NCBI GenBank assembly: GCA_021613375.1
Contig: CM038726.1
Location: 15,544,341-15,608,340 of the forward strand
Direction of reading: 5' to 3'
DNA length: 64,000 nt
From: Megaleporinus macrocephalus
Taxonomy: Eukaryota; Chordata; Actinopteri; Characiformes; Anostomidae
Below the pieces are notes generated by a model. It was not told where the DNA came from. It saw nothing but the letters and a program-made list of their open reading frames with translations, and did no database searches. The first letter of the stretch is position 1; each line of letters starts with the position of its first letter. Below, piece by piece: positions 11,940 through 25,400 of this stretch. Position numbers and translations under genes: made by a program.

Positions 11940-13324
11940 TCAGGACAGTCCAGCCATCTTGTTGAGCAGTGAGGTCTGGGCCTGGGGGTTCATGGGTTCG
12001 TAGCTAGCCAGCTCCAGAGAGAAGGTAGCATTTCCTGAGGTCAGAGTGCGCAGAACTGTTGAATAGCCCTGTAGATAAGTAATAAAAAAGTAAAAAAATA
12101 GCCACATACTATATACACTGCAAACACTGTCAGTACATCTGTAACTGTACGTACCATAAAAAGGACAGATTAAGAGCAATGACTGACTAAGAACCTCACA
12201 ACAACTGGTGTGCAGCAACAAGTAGCAGTTCAAAGTTTAGTTACATGAGTACATGACGTGTGAGGGTAAAGTATTGCAAGACATGCAGTTACAAAAGCAG
12301 ACAATAACTTCAACTCACCATCATTTCTGCAAGAGGGACAGTAGAAAAAAGCACTTTGTTGTCATGGCGAGTCTGGATATCACGGACAGATCCTCTGCGC
12401 TGGGCAAGGTCACCAAGCACTGAGCTCAGATACTCCTCACCGACAGTCACCTCCAGGGACATCACAGGCTCTAAAACCTGCCCGCTTGCCTGCTGCAGAG
12501 CCTAGACAACCAAAGCAACTCATTTTATGCTCCTATGGAATCCTTTTTTTTTTTTTTTTTTACACATCCTACTCATTACAAAACCACACAAGCAGTACAG
12601 AGAGGCTTAATAAAGACTATGGAGAATATAATTTATGTGATTAATTTTACATGTATTTCATTTACTACTTTATTAGTGAAGGATTCAGGATTTTTCCAAA
12701 TAAAGCTCTATCTGTCAGTAACGTGAAGGGAACATCTGATCTCTTGGTCACCCTCATCTATGGTGAGTTACAGACAGCATGAAAGAATACCTTAAGCATG
12801 CAGCGGGAAACGCAGGCAGACACCATGGCCAGCGAGGTGCCTGGCTCCACACGCACACTGTGGATCACGGTGTTCACACCCTGCACAGGGTAACCCAGCA
12901 TGGGACCTGCACACGAAAAAGAAATGTACTATTATTAACTTCAAATAAAAGACAACTCTGTGACAATTACATAACATGCACTGTGTGACAATAAGAGTGT
13001 CTCCTACTTCATCTCCAGACCCACCTTAATATAATAAATACAAATAATAATAAATAATAAACAGTGCAGTGAATGGGCTGCAACTGTACAGATAGTCACC
13101 TTGGAGGTAGGCACTGTGAACCCCATTGTCCATCGCTTCTCTGACCTCTGCAGAAATCTGGGTCTCCACTTCCTCATCAAAAGCAATGCTACAGGAAGAC
13201 TCCAGGCAGGGGCTCACAGTTAGCTCTACAGTTACTATATGTCTCTTTTCACTCAGCATGCGATCCAGAGTGTCTGAAACAAATAATAGAATATTTATTT
13301 TTAATATTTAACTATATATATATT

Positions 13325-13412
<88 letters not shown>

Positions 13413-16400
13413 AATGTATATTTATATGAATATATTATAAATTATGTAGAAAAAAAACATTTGATGCACTTTACTGTGTAGTACCTCTAGCCCCAGAAGA
13501 ACCAATGTGAACCAAAGTATCATTATCTTTCTTACTGTTTATTATGCAAACAGATATTTGGCACCATAAAACAGTACAAAGGCAAGTCATAAACAATTAA
13601 ACTGTTTCCTTGAAAAAGTTTTCCAGCCTTTATCAGTATGGTACAGAAGTTTTGCTCTAGACTGTATACGCTGATGCACTTAGTCTGGTTACAGTAAGTA
13701 CTAAACATGTCCTACTTTTAAAATGACAATTTATAACATATTCCTAACTTATTTATATTATATTATATTTAAATGTATATGACTGCACTGATTTCTGTGA
13801 AGCCTCACGTCAGTGTTTCTTGAATGTGGCTGAACAATAATCTATATAAAAAGTGTGCAGTTGCCCCCCTCTCCCTGCTTCCTGCGTCCACCAGTGCCCC
13901 AAAGTCAGTTTAATGGAAACAAGGGCTGCGTCCAGAAACTCTACAACTTACTGCTTTTTCCTACCAATGCTCCTCTCCTTCGTGACCTGGAAACTGATTT
14001 CGTATCGCCATGTTTCTCTTTGTCTTAATAAGAGAGGGGATGAGACTGTAGGATATGAGGAGGAGGACAGGACCAGTAGTAGAAGTTTCTGGATGCAGCT
14101 GAACATTTGCCACTTGCTGAGGTGGCTAATGCCTCGGCCTTTTAACTGGATTTAGGTCAGGTTTCTAATCAGGTCGCCCCAAGTCATTCACCTTTCACCG
14201 TTTATAACCACTGCAGTAAAGGTGTTTGTGCTGTGCTGAAAGGGACTTTCTACATGTAACATTGTACTCTCTAAGCTGTGAAGCTTTTTCATGTTTCGAC
14301 TTTTTCATATTCATAATAAAAACTCTTAATATTAAACAGGCTCATGTTGTTACTGTGCCTTTAAACCTCGACTACGTAAATGACCTGATGTACTTATGGG
14401 TCACCTTATCACAGTGCAGTGTTAATATAAACTAGATTAACTTGAAATGGACAGTTTATGCTGCTTATATGGACCATAAAGTGGTATTTATTTATTTATT
14501 TTAATACTTTTTCCATGATATGAGCACTTGTGACCGGTTAGTAGCCTTACCTGTCGCGGTCACTGATTGGAGGATGGTCTCTCTATAGGCCACCTGTAAG
14601 GGTCCCAGGTGCGTTTCGATGTTGTACTCTCTCTTAATGCGATCATGCAGAATCTCGATGTGAAGTTCTCCCATACCACAAAGAATAGTCTATGTGGGTG
14701 ATAAACAGAATATTTAGAGAGAACAGACGGAAGAGGCTGTGAAAATAAAAATCTAAAATATTTAACCCAAAAGATTTTCTATCAATGGCCGACTTATTTT
14801 TCTACCTTGTACCTACACTTGATAATTTGTAGGTTTATTGACTCTGTCAATTCTGTTGATGCACAGTTTATCAGCCCCCATATCCTGCCCATCAGTGACA
14901 ATGGAACACCAAGGTAGACCAGTGTTGGCCATTACCTTAATGCAATTTACTGGATATTTTTATTCAAAATGTGTAAAATCTTCAGCAATACCACCGGACC
15001 CCTACGCACCAGCACTACACTCATCATATCAGTCTCACTGCTGTACACTACAACCACATCTGATGGACACATCATTATTTCTCTCCCTTGATGAACAGAG
15101 TAGAGGGGGGCTGGTTACACTCTGGCAATCAGTTTACAAAGGATGTTGCCAAGAGTAGATAATCACCTGTCCGGAGTCGAGGTCTGTCCGGACTTTCAGG
15201 CTGGGATCTTCTCTCTGCAGGCAGTTCAAAGCGTGTTCAAGGTCTGTGAAGAGCAGCACAAAGAGAAACAGACTCAAATATTCATCATCATCATCATCAT
15301 CATCATCATAATGATCATCATCATCAATTATCAACCCCACGAACAATGCTAACAAGAAGTAACAAGGTCTGAAGGAGTAGTATTTTTTTAGAGATTAGAT
15401 ACTTGTCACATAAGACTTCTGTTACCTGCAGGTCTTCAAACCATTTGTTGATCATCTAAAGCTGTTAATAAGAAAATTAGTCCAAGCTGAGGAAGAGAGA
15501 GCGCCAAACATCACCTAACCAGACTAGCCAGTTATAATACTATCACCATTATAACAGTTTTTATTTGTAATCTTGAGTCAGCACTCATGTAGATTACATA
15601 TAAACTGTTAATATATGTTCATGTATATAAATGTATATAAATGTGATCAGGAACAGTTCTGTATGCTTCAGAAAGATTTTATTTTAAAGCAGCTGGTTTT
15701 GTTTCCAAAAACAGACACGGCTGCTCATAATGTTCATTAAGCGTAACTGGCTGTGTCTTGTGAAAAGGCAGCAGCACCACTACCAACCAACCTTTCCGAT
15801 TCTGAGACTATTCCAGGGTTTTTCCCTGTACAGGGGATACAAGAGGCTTTCAGAGAGTCAGTGTAATCAGTAAGGAGATTGTTTTCCAGGCAATAATCCC
15901 ATCAAATTACATTTTTAGAAGTTATTAGTAACTACCACAACAATCCTCACAACTCAGCAGACTAGTCCACTTAAGACATAATCAGTCTCAGATTTAGTAA
16001 AGTGAGAGTAACTGAGGCTTATTGCTTTACTAAGCTACAAAACAGATTAAGCACACCATTAGCCAGCTCACAACTGTTAGTGATCTGCTGTGAAAATCCA
16101 GAGGACTGCATTTCACCTCCTCAAACCACAGACAGTCCACCACCTGATATATAGGCTTCATGTTATACATTCCAAAATCAACAACAACTTCATATACTTC
16201 CTGATAAGAGTATCTACATCAGCCGTGTCAGCAGTTAAGCGTCAAAACATCTGCTGACCAATGTAGGCCAGGTGACTGAGACACACTTATCACTTATCTC
16301 TTATCACTACCATAAACTGAAGTGAGCTCGAATAACAATCCTCAATAAACCTAAATAAGAATATGGGTTGTGGCAACGATTAACAGAAGTGTCTTGCAAA

Positions 16401-19400
16401 TGGAAATGAGGGGTCTCAGTTCTACAAGTAATGCCTAAAATGTGAACAGAGTTGTTCTTGTCTCAGATTCAAAGTTCTTGATTAGACTTAGATGCTAGCT
16501 TTAATCAGTCATTTCTAAACTCAAACTTTATTTCACTTCAACCATTTATTTTTTTAAATATTGATATTTACAGGAATTAAAGTCCCACAAAATTCGCAAT
16601 AACACATAATGGAATAAAATGATTGCCAACACTGCCCTCTGCTGGTCACCACATGATGTAAAGATCTTTAAGAATGAGGTAAATTCATTTTTGAGTAGTT
16701 TCCAGATTCAGACAAGCTGACCTGCTAGCAATGACAAAATTAAATTGCTCTGTTTTAGAGATCATTGCAGAGTCAGAACTGTTCACAGTGGTGGTGACAA
16801 GAACCAGACATCTGATTAACACCTCTGAATGTTCCCTCACTGCGTGTTACCAAACAAGTGGGTTTTGGATAGGACCCCTGGTTCCTGTTACCACAGAATG
16901 CCTGTAAGCCATAGAGTCTGTAAGGTGACTTCCCATTAAAGCATTCAGAATGACTGTGACAGAATAAATCAGAAATTCTAAAACATTGGTGAAATTCCCC
17001 TTTAATGCTCTAAATGCTCTCCAGTGCTCTCCATTTCACATTTTAATGGTTTTAAATGAACGGGTTAGGCAGAGACATTACAAAAAATGGCTGGCTTCAT
17101 CCCAGAAGAAAGGATGCACTAGCATATTACATGGAATCCCTGGCACTAAGTTTGGGAACCTCTGGGTTAACTAATTAACGTGTGGTAAAAACAATAAAAA
17201 CATCTAGGTTACTCACGTTTTTCAATTTTTCAATAAAAGAATATCACGTTATTCAAAGGCTGAATGGCTTTGACGTCACATCATCTCTGATCTTACACCA
17301 TACACTTCTTCATAAATTCTTCTTCATAAAAAGTGGTGCATATTGTTGTTATTATCCATTATAATAGACTCTAAAGCATTCTGCAAAGCCAGTTTTGCTG
17401 AATCAGCATTTTCAGATTGATGAGCAGATGTACTTTAGTCTACGTGGGTCTGTATGTGCACTCGTGAGGTGTTACCTGCTTGTTTGGACATGGTGGGCGG
17501 CTCTATAGAGCAGAAGAACACAGGATCAGGCACCTCCACCCCTGCCAGCACCAGACTACTGCTCTCTCTACCTGACTCTGCGGACCCCCTCTTCTCTTCA
17601 GCCCCTTTTTGAGCCCGTCGTGCTGCAGCCGCTGCCGAGGCTTTGGACGAGACTATGGTGTCGCCAGTCACGGTCTAATGGGTACAGGCATCAAATCAAA
17701 GTCAATTGTTTTTACATCCAATTCAATCATCCGATTATTCTGTTTTTATTGGGGGCTTTCTTTGAGGGGTATACCATTGTAACTCAATTAATTAATTGAA
17801 TTGGACTATTTCAGTATAATACAGATATAATTTAGACTAATTTTAAAATGCACTAAATACACAAATATCACTAAACTATTTACATAATAGTATTATAATT
17901 TAGTATAATAATTTTAAACTACTGTATAATCTATTCTAACACTGTTTTTCAGGTCAATCAACTAAGAGCGGAGAAAGGCAGGTTCATCAAATTACCATTC
18001 TTTTTTTATTCCTTCCACACCATTTCTGTATTTTGGCGAATGGTGTGTTTTCTATGTTTTCCAACAGCCCAGTTTGTTACTGATCTTCTCCTACGTCCAG
18101 TAGATAATGGGGTATTTAGCTTCTCAGTATCAAGTTCTGGAACCAAGTGCTCTATAAACTAACATTACATTCTGAACAGGTTCCCTCTCTTCATTTCATC
18201 CACGAGCAGAAACTACACCAGACGATAACAGCCTTCTGCCTTTTGTGCAGAATACATTTCTGATTAGAAATTACTGAGTAATGTTAGATTTAGATCTTCC
18301 AGGCTTACTGAGTATATCACTCCAGTGACTCCAGTAGAGCTGTTCTGCTGGGTAATGTCCCACTGAGAGTCTAAGCCCAGCCCATAATTCATGTGACTGT
18401 TCCCTGCCTAATACTGACCTTTCGCAGTCATACCTTTATTTATGTTTAAATACATCAGAGGTCACTAATAGGCGGAGCGTGGTCCGGGTCCAGACATTGT
18501 CCAACGCAGACCCAAACCGATAAACTACTGAGAACGATTTAATTCTGACAGTGTTTATTTTAAGCGGCAGAGCTCTTCTTGTCTTTAAAGCTCACAGACC
18601 AATCACGTGCATTGTAAGATCAACAAAGGCCAATCAGATCTGTGTAGATTCGGGAGAGTGGCACGCATACAGGCGAGGTACGAAGCGAGAAGCAGCTGTT
18701 AAAGTGAGTTAGCCTTCCTCTGATTCAGATGACCTGCTCGAAAAGTTTTATTTACTTTTGAGATGCACTTTTTTTCAAAGCCATTCTGTTTTTTTAATGT
18801 AGCCCTAACTTGAAGTTTTAAAAATAATTCTGTTTCAGCATTTAAACAGTAAATATACTGAAATATACTGAATGGTATGTGTGGTGTGTTGGTGTTTCAG
18901 TAGCTGATGGTATAAGACGTTGATACTAGGCTGCTACAGTATACAGGATACACCACTAAATCATAATACAAGATAGAAATTATGGGGGTCCAGATCTTGG
19001 TCTGAGGAAATCTCCTCCAACAGGACCTTACTGAACTCTAATTAAATACCCCTGTTATACATCATATTTACAATTTACATGCAATCTATGTGAAGGCTGA
19101 CTCATGATTACAAATAAAAACTATGATAATGTATACATGTATTGGTTGAGATGAGATATGGACTTATGCTCATAATCCAAGTCCAATCTCATGTTTTAAC
19201 TTCCTCAAGGATCAGTCAAGGAGGTGGTCCATGAACAGAACCCAACGCAAACCTCACAGCCTCAACAAACAAGTCTCAAAGAGAGAACAAGCCAAAATAT
19301 CCCCAGGAGTAAGGCCTATTTCAAATACTTTACAGTAAAAGGTACAGATTTGACTACAGGAGATAATCTGTATAGTGTCCGTGTATTAAAATAAAATTTT

Positions 19401-22400
19401 TGGAATGTTGGAAAATTGTTGAAAAACATCAGCACCTGTTTCAGTCCCACAGTCAGGGCGATGTTTCCTGCACACAGCGAGGGGATTTCAACATGCTGGT
19501 CTGCAAACGGCAGCAGCAGACGACTCATTCTCTCTCTGTAGCAAAATTGAAACATAGCTTTCATTAAAATCTAACCTCTTCATGTTTTGGTGTCTGTATG
19601 AGCCTTAGGTCACTTCAGGACCCAATACATCAATTAAACCCAAACCAATCCACAATCGGTTTGAGGCATGTAGTAACTAAGTGGTGGGAAGTAAGCTTTA
19701 ACGAAAAATTAAAGAACTTCCTTAAACGACATATGGGATTAGAAGAAAAAAAACTACATTAGATTTCTATCATACTATTTAGACATCAATGCTGATAACA
19801 TGGATTAGGAAATGTTCCAAGCTATCCAAATTACTTAAATCCTTCTGTGATGCATGTGGTTAGACCTACGTTCCGTTTCTGTTGATGTTATAAACTGCAG
19901 ACTGGGGTTTTATAGTGCCAGAGTAGATCCTCAGAAACACCAATGGACCCCTTTGCTTGTCATGGACCACTTTAAAGGCCAATGCACACAAGTCGTCCTT
20001 GTACCAGCGCCTGTACAAACAGAACATACGAAACACATTCACAGTCATATGTCAGCATCCTGACACCCAACCTGTCCATATATACCATATAGTTTACAAA
20101 ACCTTTTTAAAAATCATTTGAAAATTCCCAATCTCGTACAGTATGCACTATTACTAATTCAGAACATTTAAGGCTACAGATATTCAAATATTTGACAGAA
20201 TGTGCAGAAGTCTGAGCACCCCAGTCAAATTACATTTTGTTGATACTCCACATAAAATATGGACACAACCTCAGGACATTTCTGTAATTCAGAACACGTC
20301 CCCAGCGCACTTCTGTTCCCTGCAGGTGATTCATTTCCAGATAATTTGACCAGAATGTTATCACAACTGCATATGATTGTATGTTTTTCAATCTTAAATA
20401 AAGGCTTTTGTATAAAGGCTTGAAATGCATTGTTTTATTTATATTTTTATGGTCATTTTTATGGTCTTAATATGCCTTAAACCTCTACAAGCCTTTGTCA
20501 AAGGGGAGCTATTTTAAAGAACCTTATTTTTAACCTTATTTGAAACAGCTCTGTGCATTAAAATCTTCTAAATATCCATTACTATGTGTTCTCCACAACA
20601 ATAGTTGGCTGTTATATGAAGTTTACATTAATCAATTTTATGCCTACTGGCATTGCTACTGAAGCATACAATCATCCACAGCTCCTGAGGGTTTAGAGAA
20701 AAGAAGGGCTTACACCAGATCATGGTTTCTCTCATTGGGTGCAGGGAGATAAGCTGTGATGGCATCCAGCAGTGGCTGAACTCCTTTATTCTTTAAAGAG
20801 CTGCCACACAACACGGGCACTCCCTTACGTGCCAGCGTCACTCTTCTCACAGCCTCCTGCAACTGAAAACACAAGCGAGCGTTTCCATCGCTGTATTTGG
20901 CACAAAACATAGACGCAGTGCATGCAGGCGCTGTTGGCCGTTCTAGAAATGTTTCGCAATGGGGCTTACTTTGCTAGCAGGCACTGCATCAAAGTTGTCA
21001 CCATATTCTCCTAGAAGCAGCTCAGCAAATTCATCATCCAGATCCGCCACCTGCACAGAATACAAAAGAGAGAATGAATAGAGTGCTTTAAGAAATAGTT
21101 TAGAAAAAAAATATTTGGGTAAAATTAACATCTAAAGAGAACTAAAAGGCTTTTTAGTCACAGGCTATAATTTTGCAAAGACTGGGGATCTTTCAGAGTC
21201 ACTATTTACAGGACTGCAACTACATTCCTTTGGAGATTATTTCCCATCATGCTCCTGGTGGAATTGTACAGGAAAAGAAACTGTTGAAACAATGGAGCAG
21301 AAACAGAAGCACTTTTTGGCCACAGCTGCCTTTGTGTGTTCAGAGTCGTGGTATAATGGTTGAGAGACGTCAAAGAGGCACTTTTGCTCACTCCACAGCT
21401 CACTCCACAGCTCACTCCACAGCTCACACCACAGCTCACACCACAGCTCACACCACAGCTCACACCACAGCTCACACCACAGCTCACACCAGTTTCTTCT
21501 CCTTTTGTACAGTGCAGGAGAACCGAAGTTTCCAAACCCTTGCCGGACTCCCCTCCATCTCTAACTTCTTTACCCCCCCGACATTCCTGTGCTTGCCTTG
21601 CGGCTTCCCGCTTGGTGGTGAAAGAGCTCTCCTATTGTCCACAGTGTTCACGTCACTACTTGAGTGAACCAAGACTTCAGACTTAGACAAGGTTGATTTT
21701 ATCGGAATGCTAGGACGAGAAAAAGACTAACTTGAACCTGCAGTCTCGACCACCTCACACTAAACGATCGAGATGACGTGAGCACGACACAACTCTAGCA
21801 AGACTCTCATGATTTTTTTCCGACACTGCAAATCTGTCTGCAACAGTAAAATCACTTGCTGTAAGGTCAGCACAAAAAGACAAAGCATCTGTTTATATGT
21901 AAAAGTCTTCAGGTATGTATTCCTAGTTAACTGATAACTGTATGTGTATGTGACTGTCACTGGTATACGCTTCTTTCTATTCCTTGGGATTTCACTATCA
22001 AAGCAAGAAAGCCTGTGTTTTCTACTACCACAAATTGTTTCTGAGAGAACTGCTGTGCTGTACCTGTTCTATGAGTCCTCCTCTGGCCTGGTTAACTTCA
22101 TCCAGCAGTTCTGGATCATCTGTGGGCTCCAGAGCTCTGCTCTCGAAAAGACGCCCATCTTCTGACAAAGACTTCCCCGGCCACAACATTCGCTGCTTGG
22201 TGATCAAGTCCACCAATCCGATGAAGCCTTTTCCAGAGCCAATGGGAATCTGCCAAAGTCAGTTACTATTGAGGTAAATTAATAAGTGGTCTAACACAGT
22301 TTAGCAAGAAATGAACTACCACAGTCAGGTTTACCTGAAGAAGAACGGGGTTGGCCTTCAGTTTTGTCTTGATGCTTTCTAGGGAGTAACTCAGGCTGAG

Positions 22401-25400
22401 AGAGGACATTATGAAGTCCATTATGAAGTACAATAAATAAATTATAATAAACACTCAAATATTTATACTAAGCAAATATGTTAAGAAAAAAGAAGCATGT
22501 GGTCTAAAATTATTCGCTTGAAAAAGCTTAAAATGAGAAACATGAGCAACAGTGGTGCTAAACAAAACCAAGCCCTACAAAGAACCACATAGTGATCGAA
22601 GAGGAATAATTAAATACAAAGTTGAATAATTTCCTAAAAAACATACTGGAGTATAAATGAAAATATTAAATATTTACAAAACAGTGTTCTGCAGGGCCTA
22701 ATACGGCTACAGGCCTATGTGACTCGTGGAATATAATTTTGTTATTATTACACCATACTGATGTACCTATGTAAAGAGGTAGTGCTATCATATCTTTACA
22801 AAGAGTCTGTTTATGAGGAGTAAGGTATTACCTGGCACCTGCCTTGTCCATTTTGTTTAGGAAGCACACACACGGTATTTTGTGTTTGTCTGCCTGGCGC
22901 CATACGGTCAATGTCTGTGCCTGCAATACAGTTAAAGACACATTCAGGTGGTCAAATCACACAAGGTGTTGATAAAAAAAAGAAATGAAAAGAAAAGAAA
23001 AGAAAAAAAAAATAGAAAAAGAATTTTTCTGCATGAAAATCTAGACTAAATGTTACCAAATTGATTTTATTTGTTGATTTTAAATGTTTCACTGTTTGAA
23101 AGTAAAATAAATCCAACACTGGTTTAAAATTCTGGTCAAATCTAAACATCTGCCCGATGCTAAAATCTTGTTTATGCTAATAAAGTGAGAATGTTAATGC
23201 TAAAGTGATCAATCTTTGTTGCTATGACAACCTATTCAGTACCTAGTGTAGTGGTCATTATGTGAATACTGCACTATATACTGCACAGTGGCAAAATACA
23301 GAAGTCACAAGATCAGGCCGACCTCCACTCCTGCTGAGGAATCAAACACAGCCACGGCCCCATCCAGCACACGCAGAGCTCTCTCCACTTCCAGAGTAAA
23401 ATCCACATGGCCTGAAACGAAGCACAATATAGTTTCAGCCTCAGTCACGGCATACTAAACCCGTGGAGTGGTGTTTAAGGTGATTGCTATTGGAGTGACA
23501 CAAAGCTGAAATCAAACCTGGTCTGTGGCTCCTGGAAAGCTAATGATAGCTTATTTAAGTATCATAAGCTAACTGAGCAATCATTAACTATCATTAGCTA
23601 TCGTTAATGTCGTAGGCTCGAGGTTAGGGAACCAGCCTTGTGACCAGAAGGTTGCTGGTTTGATCACATGAACTAACAGGAAACGACTGAAGTGCCCTTG
23701 AGCTCCCCAGGTGCTGTAGTAGAGCTGCCTGCAGCGCCGGGCAAGTGTGTTCACTGCCCCCTAGCGAGTGTGTTCACTAGTGTGGGTGTATATGTAAGTG
23801 TTTCACTGCATGGGTTGAATTTCCTTCTGGGAATAATAAAGTAACTAAAATTAAATTAGAAAACAGGTCCAACATGCTGGCTTGGTTTTTAGCTGAGGCT
23901 AATTTTAGTAAGTGAGATCAGGAATCAGGAATAATATGCCTATGCGGTTTTTTAATTTGATGTCCAATTTTTATGCAATCATCATTAAATGCTGATTTCT
24001 CCCCCAAAGGAATGAATGGGGTACAATGATACTTTGGGATATATTAGGATGCGATGTGGGATATCATAGCAACCACCAGCATCCACAGTCACCTGGGATA
24101 CCATAGCAACTGCCTAACAACAACCTAGTAACCACTTTGTATACCATGGCAACCGCCTAGTCAAGTTGTGGTTCTCCAGCATGCTGACATTATGATGTCT
24201 AAGTAAGCGTGTGTGTGTGTGTTCATACCTGGTGTGTCAATGAGGTTAATTCTGTGCTCCTTCCAGTCAAACGTGACCGCAGCTGATTGGATAGTAATTC
24301 CTCGTTCTCTCTCCTGAGCCATGTAATCTGTTACAGTGTCTCCATCATCCACATCTGAACAAACCACACACACACCAATCTGTAATCACTTGAACATTGG
24401 ACATGTATATTCAAATGACTGATGTTAACAGTTAAACTTAAATCGCCAGTTTATTAGGTACACCCATGTATCACAACAGGTGCACCTTCTGCATTTGTGT
24501 ATCTGTTGGTGCACAGTTTATTATCCCACTGAAGGGGCTCACAGTGGACATCAAATACTGTATGTAGCTGATAACATACCCAATAAGTGTAGACACATAA
24601 TGAACTGGCAGCTCAGAGTAAACTATAGCAAACAGATCTCACCCCCGAGTGCGCGGGTGTAGCCAGAGTAATACAGCATCCTCTCTGTGGTTGTGGTCTT
24701 CCCAGCATCTATGTGGGCCATGATGCCAATATTCCGAATTCTAAACATGAACACATTTCAGATGTAAGAACTTATATTATATATATCATATATGTGTACA
24801 CAGTGCTGAAGCTGAAGAACTGGTGCCCTTTGTGAAGAACATATTGTGATCAACGACTATTCCTGTTGAGCAATGCTAAGAATTTAGGTTTGTTTTGTTT
24901 TTTTATCTCTTTATTTAAAATCTTTCCTCCTTGTTTTCCTGTTAATGTGCCCAGTAATAATTCCCATAAGGGAGCAATATAACTGATTCAATTCCATTCA
25001 ATGCGGTACGGGAGGTCTCCATGAACAGGACCAGGACCAGTTCCAGTACCAGTACCAAACGAAGAGTACAGAGACAGCAGTCACTTTATGCAGCATCCAA
25101 GTGATGAAACAGTGCGTTTTCCACAACAGACTGTCCAAATACGGCTGCTTACTCACTTTGAGACATCTGGGTTGACCACAGCTCGAAGCGATTTAACATC
25201 ATCTGCAAACAGTGTAAACAACAATAAGTGCCCAGGGGTGGGCAATATGACATCATATTTTAATATGCCTGTTTTTAAAGAGTAACATGGACACATTTAA
25301 AGAATACTTACTACATGAAATTTGCAAACATTTGTGAGAGCAGTTTATAAAGGAAACTGAATAAAGAATTATAAGATAAATAAAAAAAAAATTATTCATT

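Noticed and set aside
21173..21686. Three overlapping open frames of over 100 codons on both strands
   Set aside because: They are kept open by the 12-bp tandem repeat and have no other coding features.
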